Shown: positions 1-12,345 of the stretch, piece after piece
Numbering within the stretch: position 1 is the stretch's first letter
Layout: the number at the start of each line of letters is the position of its first letter
Source: Ryuthela nishihirai
Taxonomy: Eukaryota > Arthropoda > Arachnida > Araneae > Heptathelidae
Length of the DNA stretch: 64,000 bases
Reading direction: 5' to 3'
Assembly (NCBI GenBank): GCA_038380435.1
Contig: JAWZYU010000018.1
Location: forward strand, 49,400,251 to 49,464,250
Program-made: the position numbers and the translations under genes
Notes under the pieces: model-generated
What the model was told of the DNA's origin: nothing
The model's input: only the letters and a program-made list of their open reading frames with translations
Database searches by the model: none

Positions 1-1680
1 AATCTCTTGTATACTGCTGCTCTAAGGGATTTCTGCCTAGCATCATCTTTGCTTAGTTCAAACTAACTAATACCCAAGATACTGTGTTATAAGCATGTAG
101 AATCAAGGGCATCAAGTGTCAGTTTACTTTGCTTAAAGAGGGTCCAGGTTTCACTAACATAGCAAATTTTTAGAAAGGACCAAACTATTATGTAACCTAA
201 TTTTAGTTTGTAACCTTGTAATTAAACTACAGTTGTAATGATAATTGATTTTGTTCAACTTAATAAGACTTGAATCAATAACATCTTAGTTACATACCAT
301 GTGCTCTAGCAACTGATCTGTTGGCACCCAAATTAATCACAAGTCAGAAAAAATCAAATAGCTGCCATATTTGTTTTTTGATAAATTTCTTATTTGAGAG
401 TATAAGGACTGTTTGATTGTTGAGAATCTTCATTTAAGGTATGAGGTGTAAGTTAATATATAAAAAGTAATAAAGTATGCAAATTTAAAATTCAGAACCC
501 ACTGCACATAAATGTATTTACTGTTTATGAAAGTATTTTCTTTGGATTGATATTTAATGAGATACTTTATGTGAGAAATGATGTTTTTTTTCCTCAATGA
601 AATGAAGTTTTTTGTGTCTAAAAAACCTACCAGTATATATTTTTGTTTAATAATAAAAATTTTGTTCATTATTAAAGTATATATGGTATTTCAGTATTAA
701 TTGTAGCATAGAATAGATATTAGTATTAAAGATATTTCCATTTCAATCTGGAATTGCAGAATATAGTCCTTTCAAATCCAATAGAGAAAATGGTCTGATT
801 ATTTATATTCTAAATAAGATTTATATTTAAATTGACTACTTTTATTTTAATGTAGTTTTGGATTTTTTTTTTTAAAACAGTTTATGAATAAGGCTTTTAA
901 GGTGACAAATTTTTGAGTAACATAATTGTCATAATAGTGGGTGTCATAACTTATTAACATTTTTTTTGGAGTTGAATCATTAATATTGTGAGAAATCACT
1001 GGAAACCATTTTAATGTAGGGGTGTTATACATGATTTATCCACCAAAGTTTAAAGTGTTTTTAAAATCTACCATTTTGGCTCCTACACTATTGGCTTTAT
1101 TTAGTTTTGTTATGCAAATTTTTTTTTTATTTTTGTGGAATGAGAATTTTTTTAACGTAAAACAGCTATTTTCTGAATCTTACAAATATGATTTTTTGCA
1201 GTTTAAATGCTGTTATTGCATGTAATGTTTAGTGTTTTATCCATAAAATGTTTTGTGCTATTATCAGTGCAGTATAAATAAACTTTCAAAATCTGGTAAT
1301 TGCTTGTTATTGTCGTATTCAACGAAATACATAAATAGTTCTGCTATACAGTAATTCTATATGGAAATATTCATTGCATTGAAAAAAAGCAATATAAATT
1401 CCAAATAGCTTAAATGGGCTTTCTCCTAATCGTAAAAAAATAATCTTCCTGTATATAACGCACAGTAAAACTGAGTATGGCACGTGAAAAGTAAGCTTGA
1501 TTGCAGCGGCAGACGGTTTGTTTTGAATGCAACAATATGGCTACCGCCCTGCTGCCAACGCATCATTTTCCTTGCACAGGGAAAGCGCGTTAGGGCCTCT
1601 CCTTATCTTCCTACCTCCATGGTAAACATTAACCTATTCTGTTTTACGTTCTGACATGTATTGAGCTTAGTGCCTATGCC
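1..1680. other. AT-rich spacer, no gene recognised
   Basis: Strongly AT-rich DNA with many poly-A and poly-T runs. The few ORFs are under 80 codons, low in complexity and resemble no family I know. No terminal inverted repeats were noticed. A slightly GC-richer patch at about 1500-1620 has no coding signal. Confidence 0.6.
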
Positions 1681-1872
1681 CAGGCGTGAAACGTTAGTGG
1701 AAGCAATTGAGACCTTGAGACTGTGAGAGTTCAGATATATATGATTCTTATAGTTGATTGATTTTCCGAACTGTAAGCTACTTGTCAATTACCCAATAGT
1801 GTCATAGATCAATAATTGCATTAGATATCACTGGTTGATTGAAAAGTGCCTGATAGTTCAATTAGTCAATAT
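1681..1872 (+). mobile_element. MITE-1 (hAT-type MITE), 3'-truncated copy
   Basis: Begins CAGGCGTGAAACG and carries the family landmarks: AAGCAATTGAGACC, GATTGATTT, CTTGTCAATTA and a GTGTCAT..ATCAATAATTGCAT block. It then decays and lacks the closing CGCTTCGCCCCTG end. MITE-1 copies in this window are 240-280 bp, partly palindromic, and lack coding capacity. Four copies have 8-bp target-site duplications, which with CAG..CTG ends point to the hAT superfamily. Confidence 0.65.
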
Positions 1873-3464
1873 TATGCGCATGTTCTGTGCTAAATTTGGT
1901 TTCAACATTAAGATTTAATACAGATAAATTTTCCATTAAGCGGTAAAAGTTAAAGGATGAATCAGTGGAAGAAAGTAGCAACAAAACAGTTTATAAATGT
2001 TGCTTTATCGCCAATAACATATTCGAAATTTCGCAGCACACCCTTTGAGAACCTCTACAGTATACTCTCAGTTATCCAGAATGAATGGCAAAGGGGGGAG
2101 GGAGAAAAGAAAAACAATCCCGGATAATCGGATTCTCGGTTAATCAGTAATCCCTATAAAATGTACAAATATTTCATTATTTTTCAGAAATTATCGTAGC
2201 AACGAGTTCCTATATTCATTTAAAATAGGATAGCAAAGAAATGTGCTTTTTCCCTATATTGGCCTTTCGGCGAATTGGCTGATCATACAGAGCTGTGTGA
2301 AACCATTTACTGTAGCATAATGTTTTAGTGTCCACTTTCTGGAATCCCATATTATTTTCGGGTATAAATTATTTTTTTTCAACATCCCGATTAATGTTAC
2401 CGTGGATAATGTAAAGTGTACCGTATTTTGTGAAATAAGCGCTATTTTAGCCCTCTTTTAAAATTATTATCTCTGCAAGAAATGCTTAATTGCATTTTCG
2501 TCTTATACATGGCATTCTGAAAAGAAAACAAAATAAAAAACGCGATTCTTTCGTTAGTGTAAGAAAACCTAATATCAAAATTTCTGTGACCTGAGTGGCA
2601 TTCACATAGCATCAGCTTGAAAATGAAGAGTTTGGAATGCTACTATGAAAATAAAGCACCGAATCATTCATCAGATAGAAATGTATGGGAGAATCTACAG
2701 GACCATAAAAAATCGTGTGAGTGTAAATATTAACACAGGAGGCGTGGAAGGTGCCCAAATGTCAAATGGAAGGAATACACACACCCATGCATGTCCAACA
2801 CGTCACTAAACTATTGGGTCATGACTACTGGTAATTCCTCGTACATCTTAGTTGATGTTTGCTTTTCTCGCTCTGTTGATTCATCTGCAGACGTAGATGA
2901 AGTCAAATGTAGTAATGCAAATATATATACAGTGGAAACAAACCTTGTTTTCTCCCTGCAGTCCGAATTTTAGGCGTCGACTATGAAGTAAAACTATGTC
3001 TCATTTTCAATTTAGTTTCTGAAGCTCACATCCCGCATTAAGCATTATTTGAATTACTTTTACGTTAATGTTTATTTGAAAATTGCGCAAATGTTTATTT
3101 GCAAAATCAGATTTAATCCTTTTTTAATGTTAAATAGATATATAATTAACAAGAAACTGTGAATTATTATTTTATTGTGAAAATTAATTTATGATATTTT
3201 ATTTATGAATAAAACATTGGTATTCATTTAATGATTTTGTACCATGAAAACACCAAAATGTAGCCATTGATTTTGTCACATGTTTTGAGTTGCTCGACGA
3301 AGTTATTTTGCTCTGAGAGACAGTTTCAATGTATGGTGTAAATATGTAAGATCAGAAAGGATTGGAGAAGAATATTAATTTATATTTAACAAAATAGAAA
3401 TATATTAGGTTGGTTATATACTCCATTGAGAGTTACATGAATATTAATAGAATTATTACTAGAA
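1873..3464. other. AT-rich spacer with one pogo-like end
   Basis: No gene was recognised. At 2058-2150 there is a sequence beginning TACAGTATACTCTCAGTTATCC and containing CCGGATAATCGG and CTCGGTTAATC, which resembles one end of a Tigger/pogo element. I could not find the opposite end, so this sub-call is tentative. Confidence 0.4.
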
Positions 3465-4190
3465 ATCAATCAACGCCATCGGCACTTCTAGATTTCGTTA
3501 CTCCGACCGCTATTTGGCCTTGATTGGAGCACTGTATCTGAAACTTACTCTCATGTCCGAGTTCTACTTTCTGAAATAGTTATTTCACAAATTTTTAGCT
3601 CTCCAGCACTGCTATTGAAATTTGACTTTTGACCTCAAAGGATACATGGCATCAAATTTTCACAAAAATGCTCAATATTCACTATGTACCAATATTACCT
3701 AGATTCAATACCCCTAGTTACCAATTTTTTTAACCCTTTAGCATCTCTAGAGCTGTATTTGACTTTTGACCTAAAAAGAATTCATCGCAATCAAAATTAA
3801 ACATCATTTCATAGATCTACGGTCCGAAATACCTATAAGAATGAATTTTTAGTTCTCTAGCACCGATAAATCTAAATTTGACTTTTGACCTCGAAAGACC
3901 CTACGGATCTGAAATTTCGTAACGTCTTCAAAATCTACAGCCCGAAATATTCCCAAACATCAATTTACACATTTCCAGCCCTCTCAGATCAAGATTTTAC
4001 TTTTATTTGACCTCTATTTGACCTTAAAAGAAGCGTCGGAGGTCATATTTCGAATTTTTTCCGAGATCTACTCCCGGATTGCAAACTTTCAGATCAACTT
4101 GGTGCAAACTTCCAGATCTCTACCATTTCTGCATCATAGAATTAGAGTGAACCACTGTCATTCGTCAGTCAATAAGTCACTCATAAACAT
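3465..4190 (+). repeat. Dispersed repeat with internal ~120-bp periodicity, copy 1
   Basis: Shares its start (CGGCACTTCT), its interior and its end with 40010-40605, in the same orientation. The interior is built of diverged subunits in which ATTTGACTTTTGACCTCAAA, an AAATTT..CGTAAC phrase, GATCTACGACCCGAAATAT and AATTTTCAGCTCTCTAGCAC recur. No long ORF, TIR or tail was seen. The two-copy, co-linear structure suggests a non-coding mobile or satellite-derived repeat of unknown class. Confidence 0.65.
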
Positions 4191-4546
4191 CTATCTATAC
4201 ATATGATGACCATTTGGATAATATGGAGCCCATTATCAAAGCAATACAGTTATTTATATTTTTGGATAATATCTGTTAAGCTCATATTTCTCAAATACAA
4301 ACTTTAACACCACAAGAGAACTTATTTCTTTCTCACTGTTTAAATAAATTCTTTGTTTCATTCTTTGACATACAGTTTTCTAAATTTTTTAATTCTAAAG
4401 GAAGAAGTAATAAAAAAACAGCCCTTCAGAGCATTACTTTATGATTTTTCAGCAAATGAATATTTGAAAAGAAACTCAGATATTTAGGAAAAGGTTCACG
4501 GTACAAACATCTCTGTTTTCGCCGGACTAAATAACAATAATTACTT

Positions 4547-4740
4547 CTCCAGTAGCTGCTGGTCACACAGGTCTGATAGGTGCCTGTCAATGTGATAATC
4601 CCTAAAGAATATCTGCGAGGACGCTGAGACCTCAGCAGAAGGATTACGCAAGAAGGAATCATGGCTTATCTGAGGCTCGAACTCGGGTCACTTTGATCAG
4701 CAGATAAGCTCGCTAACCACTCAGTCATCGAGATGGTAAA
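4547..4740 (-). mobile_element. SINE-B copy (tRNA-derived)
   Basis: On the minus strand the head reads GACTGAGTGGTTAGCGAGCT (A-box-like), followed by a B-box-like GAGTTCGAGCCTC. It ends in the family tail, whose landmarks are CTGTCAATG..AGGCACCTATCAGACC and GTGTGACCAGCAGCTACT. The same tail occurs on the 5S-derived SINE at 39068-39240. No function is inferred beyond a pol III-type retroposon mobilised by a LINE. Confidence 0.7.
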
Positions 4741-4747
4741 AAAAATC

Positions 4748-4985
4748 AAACAGCTGCTTGCCACAGAGGTTTGACAGGAGTTTGTCAGTATAATATGTCA
4801 TACAGAAGTTCTGTAAGGTACCTCAACCGTGCAACCCCAACAAAAAGTCAGCACATGAAGGCAGCTCTAAGCACAACCTCAGTAGAAAGGTAGCACATAA
4901 AAATATATCCATGCTTTATCCGAAGATCGAACACGGGTATCATAGACAAGTAGCCAAGCATGCTAACCACTCAGCCGCAAAGACT
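4748..4985 (-). mobile_element. SINE-B copy (tRNA-derived), nearly complete
   Basis: Minus strand starts CTTTGCGGCTGAGTGGTTAG (A-box-like GGCTGAGTGG), with GTGTTCGATCTTC as the B-box-like element. It continues through a unique body and ends in the shared tail with CAAACCTCTGTGGCAAGCAG. It lies 7 bases from the previous copy in the same orientation, so the pair may be a tandem or targeted insertion. Confidence 0.7.
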
Positions 4986-7671
4986 TTGCTAATAATGCTT
5001 GTTTATTTACTTTTTTTTTTGAAAAAAAAAATCGATTGAACGTAATTTACAGATTTTAATCAAATCTATTTGATTCTCGATTTTCAACTAAGAGAGTTAT
5101 AGAAATTGGAATATTTAACACCAAAAAAAGATAATTTAATAAATTTGCTCCGAAAAGTTAATAAAAGCAGTTTAAACGAAAGTGATAATCATTATACTAA
5201 TAAGTTATTTATAATAAAAGATATATATTAATCGATTTTGTGGCATACGGTAATGATTCATTAGATCGCGATCGTTAAACCTGCAAACTCTAAATAAATT
5301 GAACAAGTGAAAATAGAGCGAAAGACTGAGAGAACATTTAGGTATGAATATAAAAAAATATTACTTTAGTAATAGCATTGTCATTAACAAAGAACCTACG
5401 TCTAAAATAAAAACATTTGCCATGAGCTTTCATTGCAACTTCCATACAATATGTCAATGGCTGTTTACAATTCTGTTACTCAGTGTGATAAAGAGGGGAT
5501 AGATATAATGTATGATAAATATACAGCTTCTATTGACCAAGTTGATGAATTTATAATATACTTTTGAAGATTACATTCTGAACAATAAGAATGTATTAAG
5601 ATTGTTAATATTTAAATGATGAATTTAGAAATATAGCTTCTTAGGAAAATGAATAAACACAGAAAATATTATATCGTTATTGCAATACTGTTGTTATTTC
5701 TGCTAATTTTAACTGTGATATTAACACGAAAATAAGCACAGGAATTCTCAACAGTATTCTGATAGGCCAAGGTAATCTCCCCAGCTGTGGGAAATTTTCA
5801 GAAAACAGTCTTTCTTTTCGTTCCACGTATATATTTGTAGGATGAAATCCGTCGTTGCAGGATGGAGTGAAAAGACCTATATATATATATACATAAAAAT
5901 TAACAATTTTTGGATGGTACTGAGAGATAATTATTTTTTACGTACTTAGCGAAAAGTTCATAAATCACCATTATACAGATGAAATAAAATTTCTTATATA
6001 TCTATATAAGGAATTTTGAACATTTTCTTCTATAAATGCATAGATATTGTTTCGTACAATGCATATAATTGTCTGATACCGTCAAAGGTTTCTTATTGAT
6101 TACGTGTTCTTACGATTATAGATTACATCGATTATTATGATTACAAGAATAATAAATTGCATTTATTCCCTCTCCCACTTACATGAGATTTCTTGAACTG
6201 AAACAAAAAGACGATTGGATCACGGACATTATATAACATTCAGATGATATTTATTCCTTTTTGCTATATGGATTACTAATATACTGGCATTTCCTAGTAG
6301 TTTAAGGTAAAACAAATGCTGCTTTACTATTTGCTCCAGTTGTTACTCTGCTTTTATATTATATTTATATAAGTGCTTATGTATGAAAGTTGTTAAAGAA
6401 CAAATATTTCAGCAATATATTAAAAACAAAATTTGAAATGCCAAAAGCATAATATATATTTATATGGATTGTAACCAAAAACGCACCTGTGGATCATTTT
6501 ACTATCTTATTTAATTCGCGATAATTATTCTTAAAAACTATTTCAGAATTATTCGATACTAAGAATATTATTTCGACGTAAAACTTAAATTCTCTGTCGA
6601 AATTTTCATGCGAGTCGCTTAAGGCATTTAAAAAAAATTGAATTTTTTTCCTTCTTGGTTTATAGTCTGTAAAAGCACGTTTGTTGCCTTTACTATTTTG
6701 CATATGAATTTTTAATATGACGTAGGAAGGTATTGATTAACAAAAGATGTAAAGGGGAATTCGAAAAATAAAGTTCCTTATATCAAAAAGACGCATAAAA
6801 CCAACTCTTTCTTTTATGAATTCTAAACCCATAAATGGCGCTCTGAAATTAGTACTGTAACTTTAATTTATGTCAGATTTCTACTTACGCTTCTGCTTCT
6901 AAAACATCTCATCAATCACAACACATTGCAGAGTGTATCGAAATTTTCAGAATAGAAAAAAATATATCCCAAATACCTAACTTTCGGACATTCCATTGAA
7001 GCTATACTTAAGCCATAAATTATTCATCTTGTCGTAATCTTTAGCGTGCAATTCCAGCAATAAATAACTGTTGAAAAGCCATGGAGCATTGAGAAGAAAG
7101 TTGAAAAAAAAGTATAAACTTCGGCTATCTTTCGTCTGCAGCAGTGGAAATGACATCAAGAAGAGTGTCTGCCAGTTTCTCGCCTCAGGGAACTGGAAGA
7201 GGCTGTCACGTCCCCTTGACAACACTTCACGTGTTGACCGGAACAAACCTTGCCGCATGTGCTAGGCGTTGCGTTGGGAGCAATAAAAGTCCTTACGGTG
7301 GCTCTCAAAGCAAAAAAAAAGAGCTCGAAAACTTTTTCCACGTGTCATCGTTTTATGGTAAATTCTGTATTTGCGATCTATATTGAATGCCTTATAGATT
7401 TCCTATTCCTTTCTGATATGGCTAATAAGTTTTTGCATCGTTTCACAGTGATATAGAATGATGCCTCACAAAATCATATAATTAACAGAGAAAGAAAAAA
7501 AGAAAGGAACGAATAGTAGAAAGCTGATATTTTGACACTTTTTTCTTTTTGGCTTCTGTTGACAGAGAGCAAAGGCAAGAATTTTGAGCAAATGGTGTCA
7601 TTCTGAAGACGTTTAATTGATTATTTGAAACTCGTGTCTATTTTTGTAGTAATATGATATGTATCTCTCGG
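4986..7671. other. AT-rich spacer, no gene recognised
   Basis: No family was recognised. A GC-richer island at about 7130-7310 is open on both strands for 60-94 codons. The overlapping frames are equally open and show no motif, so I do not call an exon. Short AT microsatellites occur near 5876-5890 and 5995-6010. Confidence 0.5.
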
Positions 7672-7762
7672 AAAGCTGCCTTTCACAGAAGTTTGAGAGG
7701 AGCTTGTCGGATTAATTCGCCATATAGAAGATGTAAGGAAGACAGGAAACTTTGCATATGAT
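7672..7762 (-). mobile_element. SINE-B tail fragment
   Basis: Holds the tail landmarks GCTGCC..CACAGAAGTTTGA, AGGAGCTTGTC and ATTCGCCATATAGAAG. It is cut off where SINE-A at 7764 begins, so SINE-A probably inserted into an older SINE-B. Confidence 0.55.
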
Positions 7763-7763
7763 G

Positions 7764-8130
7764 TGGGTTGGATTGTTTTACCTCTGCACGGCATTTTTTG
7801 CATACAATGAGCTAAACGACCAGGTAGCAAGGATCCCGAGAGTTCAGAGAAGATTGGGAGAAAGCGACCCACTAGGAGACAGATGGTACCCTCCCGTCCA
7901 GGCATCCATCGTGTTCTTTAAGGTGAATAGGGTATGGCTCTCCTGCACAAAGGGCCACATCCATCATTGGACGGCAGCCTTTCCAAGCTTAGCGGTGTCT
8001 CCCATTGACCAAGGACATGTTGAGAATTTAGCGGAGATAAATTTCAATGCTGGCACAGGGGTTCTCGAACCTGGTAACTGCAGGTTGCGAGCCTGACGCG
8101 CAACCTACTTAGCCGACCCCATCCCGCACA
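7764..8130 (-). mobile_element. SINE-A copy
   Basis: Reverse-orientation copy of the dominant SINE. The low-coordinate end is the 3' tail (GGGTTGGATTGTTTTACCTC) and the high-coordinate end is the degenerate tRNA-like head. The diagnostic interior is present: CAGATGGTACCCTCCCGTC, GTGTTCTTTA, GGTATGGCTCTCC and GGAGATAAATTTCAATGCTGG. The 114-codon ORF across it is a by-product of the GC-rich SINE body. Confidence 0.8.
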
Positions 8131-8364
8131 TACAAAACGACCCCATCCTCCAATATATGGGTGATTTAAATTTATGCATAAACATGAAAGACGAAAGTTT
8201 TCTTCCGTGACCCGATACAATTAAAATATTACTTACTCTTGTTTATGCTTTATGACCTTACTCTTCTTTCTTAATGTACATCATAGATGGCACATAGGTG
8301 GTCAGCAAATTTTCAATGAAGTTATGAAACACATAAATTAAAAAAGTTAGAAAATACCTATTTT

Positions 8365-9300
8365 CCTGTAGGGCTCTATAGCAGAACAATAGTTTTCACA
8401 TTTCCCTTTTTTAGGGGGGAAGAAGGCATGGAGGGGGTCAATTTTTTATAGCTTACGACACGAAACCACCTTGTCGTGGTGGTGGTGGGGGACTGTAGGA
8501 CCCGTGTGAAGTTGAGGGCTCCTCTGACTGGTATTGGGAGGTATATGGTTGGACGGAGTACCGATGGAACGGCTGGATCTCGGTGAAGTGGAGGGCCCCG
8601 CTGACTGGTGTTGGGGGGTACCTAGTTTGGACGGGGCCCTGGCGGAAGGTCTTGGTAAGGTCTGACTAAGAGTTCCCACTACGGGAGCCGAGGCAACTTA
8701 GAACTATATATCTTTCGTTTGTGGCTAGCCTGGGCGCAGATTAAATTTAGGTTTTGACCGATGGATGAATTTTCTTCTATAGAACTGTTCGCCATAGGTA
8801 GTTGTGGGGCGAGCTACATCTATATGGTGTTGTCTTGCCCTCGACATAGTTAGTGGAGATTATGGCATTATCCCTATAGATGTAATGCAGTTTTATATTG
8901 CGGAGCTTTCTTCATTACTAATTTCCCCTCGTCACAAGCTTTCATTTGACACATAGTTCGTTGCATTCCGCACTCGTATTCAGGAAATATAGGGGAACAA
9001 TCATTTTCATTTTCCCACCCCACTTTTTAGGGGGCATGAAAGCAAGAGGGGGATCATTTTTTCGTAGCCTCCAACATTCCTCACGTTAGAAGCATTCATC
9101 GGCATATTGTTTGTTTCTTTCGCATTCTCGAGATATGTCATAAGAGTAGTTTTAATATCTCCCCTTTTTAGGGGAGAAGAAAGCACGGGAACTTAATTTT
9201 TGATAGTCTATGATAATCGCCGCATCCAAAGCTTTCATTGGCCACATAAATCGTCACGTTTCTCCATCGCGTTCGAAAGATGTGGTGAAAGAGCGTTTTG
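8365..9300. repeat. Three diverged tandem repeats of about 150 bp, interrupted
   Basis: A unit containing CCC..TTTTTAGGGG, AAGAAAGCA, GGGGG..TCAATTTTT, then AAGCTTTCATT, CACATA..TCG and a TTC..AAATAT block recurs at about 8395, 9017 and 9160. The first unit is split by element D copy 1 (8461-8890), after which its second half resumes near 8930. No coding capacity was seen. Confidence 0.5.
8461..8890 (+). mobile_element. Element D copy 1: retroposon with conserved 5' hairpin
   Basis: Starts with ACCACCTTGTCGTGGTGG, a short hairpin also found at the start of 30529-31058. The two then run co-linearly: CTAAGAGT..CCAC.., AACT..ATCTATATAT, TGGCTA..GGG..AGATTAAA, TAGAACTG and TTGCCC. It is GC-rich against its AT-rich flanks. 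No ORF is shared by the copies. It is probably the 5' region of a LINE or a short LINE-derived retroposon, but no reverse transcriptase is attached. Confidence 0.55.
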
Positions 9301-10185
9301 TAAAATTCGCAAAATGACCAACCGACAAATGTTAATCTAAAAGCAATAGGAAGATAGGTAAAAATGATCCATCGGCAGGACTACTTTCAGATAATCTTAC
9401 AATGAACGTTTTTCTTCCCTAACATCCATGATTAACTCACTCATATCACAGAAATCGTATAATCAAAGACTTTATCTTCCTTAGAAATTTGATTCTAGAT
9501 ATCTAATGGAAAAAAAATGTGAGTTGCAATGAGTTAGCGTGTTTGACTCCTCATCAAAAGGATATGGCTCGAAAGAATGTAAGATCTCTGTGATAAGCAA
9601 CTACTTTAGAAGAACTTTATTACTTTTTTTATATTATAAAATAGATAAATGTGAATCATTGAATTTCTTCGAAATTCGGAGATGCATCGAGTGCAATCTT
9701 GAGTTCAATGTTCATTTTTGTTCAAACTAGAACGATCAAGGCTGTGTTAGTGAGCAATGGTTAAAACTTCAGATCAGGGACGAGATGTAAAGATAACTGG
9801 AGAATGATGGAATCACCGAGTACATTAAAAATTCGCCAAAAAAACTCATCGCAATAGATCGCTTGACACACAGCAACTTTACGAGTAGACCCAGTTCTGG
9901 AAAAGAAGCGACCAATTGAGCCGGAGGAGGCAAGAGACTAGATTTCCACTGTAGTATAACAGTTTTAAAGTTTTTTAAGAAAAGGTCTTGAAAAATGCGT
10001 GAAATATGAACAAGTTCACGCATTTTTGGCCTCCATTATTTGGAAATAAAGAAGGTGAACGCTTTCATTTCACGCCCTTACTAGAATTCTCAAACGAGAG
10101 TGTCAGTCCCTTACCCCCTCCCTCATTAAGTCCAGCCATATTTAAGGGGAAAAATTATAACAGTGTATAACAGTACTGTATATAT
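9301..10185. other. Spacer with a possible tRNA-like remnant
   Basis: No gene was recognised. At about 9520-9580 the phrase GAGTTAGCGTGTTTGACTCC followed by GATATGGCTCGAAAG looks like a decayed tRNA-type SINE head. The evidence is weak. Confidence 0.3.
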
Positions 10186-10447
10186 CAGCGCAAAGGGTGA
10201 GTGGAAGTAATTGAAACAACGAGATTGTGAAATTCAGACACCAATGATTCTTACAGGTCATTTATTTACCTAACTATCAAATTCTTGTCAATCAGCCAGT
10301 AGTATGATGGATCAAAAATTACATCGTAGATCATTGGTTGATTGATCAGTAATTGATAGCTTAATCAGCCAATGATCTACGTGAATCATCGTTTCGTCAA
10401 CTGCGCAGTCTCATTGTCTCAATTGTTTCCACTACGCTTCGCTACTG
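10186..10447 (-). mobile_element. MITE-1 copy, near full length
   Basis: Runs from CAGCGCAAAGGGTGAGTGG to CGCTTCGCTACTG. The second half (GATCATTGGTTGATTGATCA, AATGATCTACG, AATCATCGTTTCGTCAACTG) is the well-preserved side. Ends fit the CAG..CTG pattern of the other copies. No convincing target-site duplication was seen (GTATATAT versus TAATAAGA). Confidence 0.75.
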
Positions 10448-10449
10448 TA

Positions 10450-10580
10450 ATAAGATCTGTCAGGAAAGTAAGACTTCAGAAGTAATATAGCACAAGAAAT
10501 ATCCTTGCTTTAACAGGAGCTCGAACACAGGATTTTTGATCCCTAAACAAGCATAATAATCACTCAGCCAATGGATGATC
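10450..10580 (-). mobile_element. SINE-B head fragment
   Basis: Minus strand has GGCTGAGTGATTATTATGCT (A-box-like) and CTGTGTTCGAGCTCC (B-box-like), with about 60 bases of the SINE-B body after it. The characteristic tail is missing. Confidence 0.55.
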
Positions 10581-10894
10581 AGAGCATGAATATAAATACT
10601 GAATCTTATATTTGACAAAATATATACCTTAATGATATAGTGTGGACACAGGCTAGAAGTGGGAAACCTGAGGCCTTTTGCATACATGACTAAAAATACT
10701 TAAACTGGGATATGATTTTAGTAACATCTAATTTATAAAGAGAAAATTGTGTTTGTGTGATTGGGTTTGTGTGTCTGTGAGTTATGCACTCAACTCAAAA
10801 AGCTATAGGCACCAAGCTTTGCATGAACTTTATCTTTTCCCAGGGTAAAAGTATAGGTTATGTGTGAACCCTCTGGGGTCAACTAAAACCGGTG

Positions 10895-11345
10895 TAGACC
10901 GATTTGTATTTTTCTAAAGTTATGTTAATCAAACTTGAACCCTTTGTAAACAAGATAACAGGAGACTTGATGCTTTTGATTCGTAGATGCTTACGCAGTG
11001 TCTTGGGGATTATTGGGTTCAGCTTTGTAGGTAATGATGAAAATAGTCAAAGGAGTAAGCAAACTCCTTTGAGCCGCATATTGCGCAGAGAGAGACTGCG
11101 TTGAGTTGACCATGTTGTCCGTATGCGTAATTATGGATTAGCGAATAGGTTTATGGACAGCGTACCTAAAGGCCTCATAAAGGGCGATACGGTGATCAGA
11201 CAATGTCAAACAGGATATTGTTAGAATTGGTGTGCAGTGGCCAGATGCAGCAGATGTAATTCAGGACAGATATGCTTGGAGAACTAAATTGCACAATCTG
11301 GTTGGACCGCCGTAGCCCATAGCTGTTTGAGGATGATGATGATGA
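10895..11345 (+). pseudogene. LINE reverse transcriptase C-terminal end, decayed, with (GAT)n tail
   Basis: Translated phrases LIRRCLRSVLGI, SRILRRERLR, DHVVRMRNYGLANRF, MDSVPKGLIKG and later QDRYAWRTKL fit the C-terminal end of LINE endonuclease-reverse transcriptase proteins (RTE-like style). There, an RR.LR..LGI motif precedes R.RW.GHV.RM and a D..AWR..L motif. Here they lie in shifted frames with stops, so the protein is dead. The block ends in GATGATGATGATGA, a microsatellite tail typical of such LINEs. Only about 450 bp of the 3' end survives, as expected from 5' truncation. Confidence 0.65.
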
Positions 11346-11947
11346 AAGAGTTAATATTAACGATTGGTGAAAATAAAAATTTCAATAATAATTGTTGCGT
11401 TTGAAAGGGGAAATTATTCAGTTTAATTCTTTCCAGTTAATGTGATAAAGACATTGTTTAAGAAATGATTAAATTACATGAGCGTGATACGAGATTTCGA
11501 AATAGCTCAAGAAGGGCTGGAGTTTTTTATGCGGAGTTCTAAAAAAGGACATTCATCGTGATAGTGATATGATGCTTGGTTACTTTTCGTTGATTATTAA
11601 TTTTACAAATATCTAATTTCCATTTAGATATTTAAAATTTCTGCATACAGTGTATATCAAACTTGAATTTTATCAAGTTCTTGTATAACTGAAACGTAGA
11701 ATTTTCGTAAATTATTTCAATTCTTTTTTTAATATATATTCGTAGGTTAACACTTCATTATTATAATTAAAACTTCCGCTATATACTTTTCATTAATCAT
11801 CGTAATTCATATTAGATAATATATTTTAATTAAGCTAAATAATACTGCATTATTTGGTTACTATGTTGTATTGGTTTTAACATGAAGCACAGCGGCTTAT
11901 CCATCGCCGAACCCTTTGTGTCATTTTTTTAGGGGCTGGATTAAATG
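11346..11947. other. AT-rich spacer
   Basis: No coding or repeat signal recognised beyond AT richness. Confidence 0.5.
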
Positions 11948-12194
11948 CAGGCGTGAAACGTGAACGGAAGCAAACGAGACCTTGACACTGCGCAGTTAAG
12001 ACACCTTTGAATCTTACAAGTGATTGATTTATAGAAATGTCAGTTATTTGTCAATGAGCCAGTAGTGTCATCGTAGATCATCGGTTGATTGATCAGTAAT
12101 TGATAGCTTAATCAGCCAATGATCTACGAGAATCATCGTTTCGTCAACTGCGCAGTCTCATTGCCTCAATTGCCTCCACCACGCTTCACCGCTG
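11948..12194 (+). mobile_element. MITE-1 copy, full length
   Basis: Starts CAGGCGTGAAACG and ends CGCTTCACCGCTG, with all internal landmarks present (AAGCAA..GAGACCTTGA, CTTGTCAATGAGCCA, TCATCGTAGATCATCGGTTG, ATCATCGTTTCGTCAACTGC). It has no ORF. A target-site duplication is not obvious. Confidence 0.8.
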
Positions 12195-12204
12195 GTATAT
12201 ATAT

Positions 12205-12345
12205 ATACACAACAACAAGAACGCTGCTACAATTGTAAGCAACTGTAGAAATAACTTAAGCACGGTGGGATATGAACATAATCACAACCACATTAGTGAG
12301 ATGTGCTTATGTTGCTTTTTAAGCTCAAGTTATTTATACACTAGC
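12205..12345 (-). mobile_element. SINE-D candidate, copy 1 (tRNA-like)
   Basis: Shares with 12905-13030 the phrases AAGAACGCT..TACA, TTGTAAGC, GTA.AAATAACTT and CACGGTGGGATATGA. On the minus strand the last phrase reads TTCATATCCCACCGTG, like a tRNA T-arm and acceptor. Two co-linear copies suggest a low-copy tRNA-derived SINE. Confidence 0.45.

Noticed and set aside
6977..7386. GC-richer island with overlapping ORFs on both strands
   Set aside because: No motif, several equally open frames, no clear splice sites; exon not supported.
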